Part shown: positions 61,602 through 64,000 of the stretch, one piece after another
Layout of the letters: each line of letters starts with the position of its first letter
How positions within the stretch are numbered: position 1 is the first letter of the stretch
Assembly: GCF_900142775.1 (NCBI RefSeq)
Contig: NZ_FRCC01000008.1
Span: 144,398 to 208,397 of the forward strand
Reading direction: 5' to 3'
Source: Flavobacterium flevense
GTDB taxonomy: Bacteria; Bacteroidota; Bacteroidia; Flavobacteriales; Flavobacteriaceae
DNA length: 64,000 bases
Translations under genes and position numbers: made by a program
The notes under the pieces: model-generated
The model's database searches: none
What the model was told of the DNA's origin: nothing
Seen by the model: the letters and a program-made list of their open reading frames with translations, nothing else

Positions 61602-64000
61602 ATGAAAAAAAATATTTTTTATACGATGCAAAGTGCAGAAATGTATTTTCTCACTTTACTCACTTGCTGTAAGACAGCGTTATTAAAGATATATTGGGAG
61701 AATGTTATAGTTAAGAGGCTTCTTTATTATAACATGCTCTTGTTTATGTCTTTGTTTTTTACAGCCAATTCATTTGGACAGGACGTAGGTTCATCTGCTG
61801 TTAAAGGGAATTTTGGTATTGATGGAGATGTATATGCTAATCGATTACAATTTCCTAATGTTGAGGTTCCACCTGTGGGTTTTCCTGATGCATCAGGGAC
61901 TGATGATTGGTTTGTAAATACTAGTTTATGGAGCGGAAATGGCAAGGGGGTTATTGACCAGTTGGGGTTAAATCCAGCTTCGGATCCTATACCTAATCCG
62001 ATGACTAATAGCTCTTTTGAGCTTAGACAATCCATATTTGCAGCTTCGGATCCATTTCCTTATCCAATAGTTCCGCCAAGTGCATACCCATGGACAGGAA
62101 GTTATTTGTGGCTGGATGCGGTGTATGGTAGAGATACTTATGTAAAAGGAGGTAATGCTGAAACATCTTATTTTGCTGGTAGTGGCGATAAAAATTCAGA
62201 TAATCCGAATACTTGGTCCATCGGGACAGCAGGTAGTGTGCCGCAAAAAGATGATATTATTGATGTTTATGCACATATAAGAGGAGAAGGAATTCGAATT
62301 CCATTTTCTGATCCGGGTGGGCTTGATCCAAGACCTTTTTCAACGCTTTGGGCCTATGCAGGAGCTTCGTTAGTGGTTACTAATGGTAACAAGCATCTCG
62401 ATTTCGAATTTTTCAGAACGGGAGCTGAGCTTGCTGGTAATGCTATCGTAAATACAGGTTCTGATGGTGGACGTACCGCCTGGACTTTTAATGGTGATGG
62501 TTCTATTGCTATTCCGGGAACCATTATAATTTCGGTAGATTATATTAATGGGGGGAATGTTCCTTCTATTAGAATTAGAGTATGGATGAGTCAGGCTACT
62601 TTTAATGCGTATGATAATACAAAAGGAGGCAGACCATTTAATGTAGATAAAAATGTAGCTTTTGAAACAGGTACAGATTCAGAAGGTTATGGTTATGCAG
62701 CTATTAATCCTAAAGTCAATGAGATAAACATGTGGGGTAGAGTTAATGATGATTTTGCTACCTATGAAAATTCCCGTACGCTAGGTCCTCCATGGAAAAC
62801 TTGGGAAGGTACTACGCCAACTGCTGTAGATATGTACACACGCTTTCAGTTTGTTGAGATTGGTATTAATTTGACTGCATTCGGATTGGATGCCAGAGGT
62901 TCTCAGGATCCTTGCTCTAATTTATTGGGTAGTTTATTGGTTAAAACCCGTGCTAGTGGTGGTGGACCTAATGAAGGAGCTTTCGGTAGTGAATTGAAAG
63001 ATTTTGCAGGTCCTTATCTGTTTGGACTTACAGGTGCTCCGCCAGTAATAACAGTTGCTCCTAAAACTTTTTGCGAATCCGATAATCCGGTTAATCTGAC
63101 TACAGGAAACTCTGTTAGTGCAACTGGCGGTGCAATTGAGTATTTTACAGATGATGACTACGAAATTGGAGATAAAATAAATAATCCAACAATGTATGTA
63201 GCTCCAATAGGAGAAACAACAATTTATGTTCGTAGTGAAAAACTGGGTAATCCGGGTTGTTTTGGATATAATTCGTTTACAGTAATTGTGAATGATCAGC
63301 CAAATGCGGGTACAGATGGTTCTACTACCGTTTGTGAAAGCAGTACAACTCCTATTGACTTATTTAGTTTGATTACAGGAGAAGATGCAGGAGGAACTTG
63401 GACTAGATTAACAGGCACAGGCGGAACATTTAATGCAGCAACAGGAACTTATACTTCGGCATTAGATGCAACAACAAGTACCTTTAGATATAGTTTGTCA
63501 GCAACCGCGCCATGTGTTGGAGATGATAGTGTCGCTACAGTGACTATTAATAGCCTGCCAAATGCGGGTACAGATGGTTCTACTATCGTTTGCGAAAGCA
63601 GTACAACTCCTATTGACTTATTTAGTTTGATTACAGGAGAAGATGCTGGAGGAACTTGGACTAGATTAACAGGCACAGGCGGAACATTTAATGCAGCAAC
63701 AGGAACTTATACTCCGGCATTAGATGCAACAACAAGTACTTTTAGATATAGTTTATCAGCAACCGCACCATGTGTTGGAGATGAGAGTGTGGCTACAGTG
63801 ACCATTAATAGCCAGCCAAATGCGGGTACAGATGGTTCTACTATCGTTTGCGAAAGCAGTACAACTCCTATTGACTTATTTAGTTTGATTACAGGAGAAG
63901 ATGCAGGAGGAACTTGGACTAGATTAACAGGCACAGGCGGAACATTTAATGCAGCAACAGGAACTTATACTCCGGCATTAGATGCAACAACAAGTACCTT
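61602..64000 (+). CDS. Large secreted repeat protein (adhesin-like), truncated by the window end
   Basis: The frame is open from ATG 61602 to the end (799 codons) with no stop. A hydrophobic segment after Met45 (MLLFMSLFFTANSFGQ) looks like the real signal peptide, so ATG 61734 is an alternative start; otherwise the N-terminal extension is 44 residues. Residues about 60-540 are a glycine/asparagine-rich region of unknown fold, with TSYFAGSGDKNSDNPNTW. From residue 567 near-identical 86-residue repeats begin (PNAGTDGS, VCESSTTPIDLF, GGTWTRLTG, APCVGD), each with two cysteines, probably Ig-like folds. Such proteins in Flavobacteria usually end in a type IX secretion or gliding-motility C-terminal domain, which would lie outside the window. 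Confidence 0.85.
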   Translation, partial: MKKNIFYTMQSAEMYFLTLLTCCKTALLKIYWENVIVKRLLYYNMLLFMSLFFTANSFGQDVGSSAVKGNFGIDGDVYANRLQFPNVEVPPVGFPDASGTDDWFVNTSLWSGNGKGVIDQLGLNPASDPIPNPMTNSSFELRQSIFAASDPFPYPIVPPSAYPWTGSYLWLDAVYGRDTYVKGGNAETSYFAGSGDKNSDNPNTWSIGTAGSVPQKDDIIDVYAHIRGEGIRIPFSDPGGLDPRPFSTLWAYAGASLVVTNGNKHLDFEFFRTGAELAGNAIVNTGSDGGRTAWTFNGDGSIAIPGTIIISVDYINGGNVPSIRIRVWMSQATFNAYDNTKGGRPFNVDKNVAFETGTDSEGYGYAAINPKVNEINMWGRVNDDFATYENSRTLGPPWKTWEGTTPTAVDMYTRFQFVEIGINLTAFGLDARGSQDPCSNLLGSLLVKTRASGGGPNEGAFGSELKDFAGPYLFGLTGAPPVITVAPKTFCESDNPVNLTTGNSVSATGGAIEYFTDDDYEIGDKINNPTMYVAPIGETTIYVRSEKLGNPGCFGYNSFTVIVNDQPNAGTDGSTTVCESSTTPIDLFSLITGEDAGGTWTRLTGTGGTFNAATGTYTSALDATTSTFRYSLSATAPCVGDDSVATVTINSLPNAGTDGSTIVCESSTTPIDLFSLITGEDAGGTWTRLTGTGGTFNAATGTYTPALDATTSTFRYSLSATAPCVGDESVATVTINSQPNAGTDGSTIVCESSTTPIDLFSLITGEDAGGTWTRLTGTGGTFNAATGTYTPALDATTST
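63300..64000 (+). repeat. 258-base in-frame tandem repeat
   Basis: Copies start at 63300, 63558 and 63816, exactly 258 bases apart, and the third runs off the window. They differ by a few single bases (for example TTVCES against TIVCES, YTSALD against YTPALD), so the duplication is recent or kept uniform by conversion. Reverse-strand frames over these copies are shadows. Confidence 0.97.

Noticed and set aside
63449..63934. Two identical 75-codon reverse-strand frames
   Set aside because: They are antisense shadows of the 258-base tandem repeat of the surface protein.

Overview
The window looks like a chromosomal segment from a Flavobacterium-like member of the Bacteroidetes. The evidence is low GC, TAnnTTTG-type -7 promoter boxes with a TTG near -33, almost no Shine-Dalgarno sequences, and typical gene neighbourhoods (LptB-TatC-KdsD-RecQ, Idi-QueD-ManA, exported MsrA and MsrB, and a large Ig-repeat surface protein). 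No rRNA, CRISPR array, prophage or classical insertion sequence was seen.

Positions 1-33495 hold a surface polysaccharide locus, all on the + strand. It starts with a Wzt-like export ATPase. About fifteen glycosyltransferases follow, with a polysaccharide pyruvyltransferase, three small-molecule-type methyltransferases (CmcI-like, class I SAM, FkbM), a PP-loop protein of unknown role, a nonulosonic (sialic-type) acid module (CMP-sugar synthetase fused to a KdsC-like phosphatase, and a short NeuB), an MBOAT/SGNH pair likely to O-acetylate the glycan, a Wzy/WaaL-type membrane protein and a WcaJ-type initiating transferase. Many genes overlap by 1-11 bases, so long operons are likely. Base composition changes abruptly inside the first gene and again along the cluster, as expected of a mosaic, horizontally exchanged locus.

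Positions 33499-58760 are mostly housekeeping: a DUF4105/Lnb-type lipoprotein acyltransferase, PssA, a GH25 lysozyme, LptB, TatC, KdsD, RecQ, a FAD oxidoreductase, MsrA, MsrB, Idi, QueD, ManA, two identical tRNA-Thr genes, Lgt, YidD, CysS, FolE, an aminotransferase, a retropepsin-like/PDZ protein, a DUF1573 protein and ValS. Hairpin terminators separate several units.

Positions 58761-64000 are sparser: a stand-alone type III polyketide synthase between two long non-coding stretches, then the 5' part of a giant secreted protein built of near-identical 86-residue repeats that runs off the window.

The most interesting signal is at 14.9-18.2 kb. Two inverted-repeat families of different sequence each form a tandem array, and in each array one unit carries a small GIY-YIG nuclease gene between its two arms. 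In both cases the stop codon of the nuclease lies inside the right arm. The short units look like non-autonomous derivatives of the gene-bearing unit. This resembles the REP/RAYT relationship of proteobacteria but with a GIY-YIG protein, and I know of no established description of it. Other palindromic repeats and several heptamer minisatellites, one of them inside the valS coding sequence, are scattered through the window.
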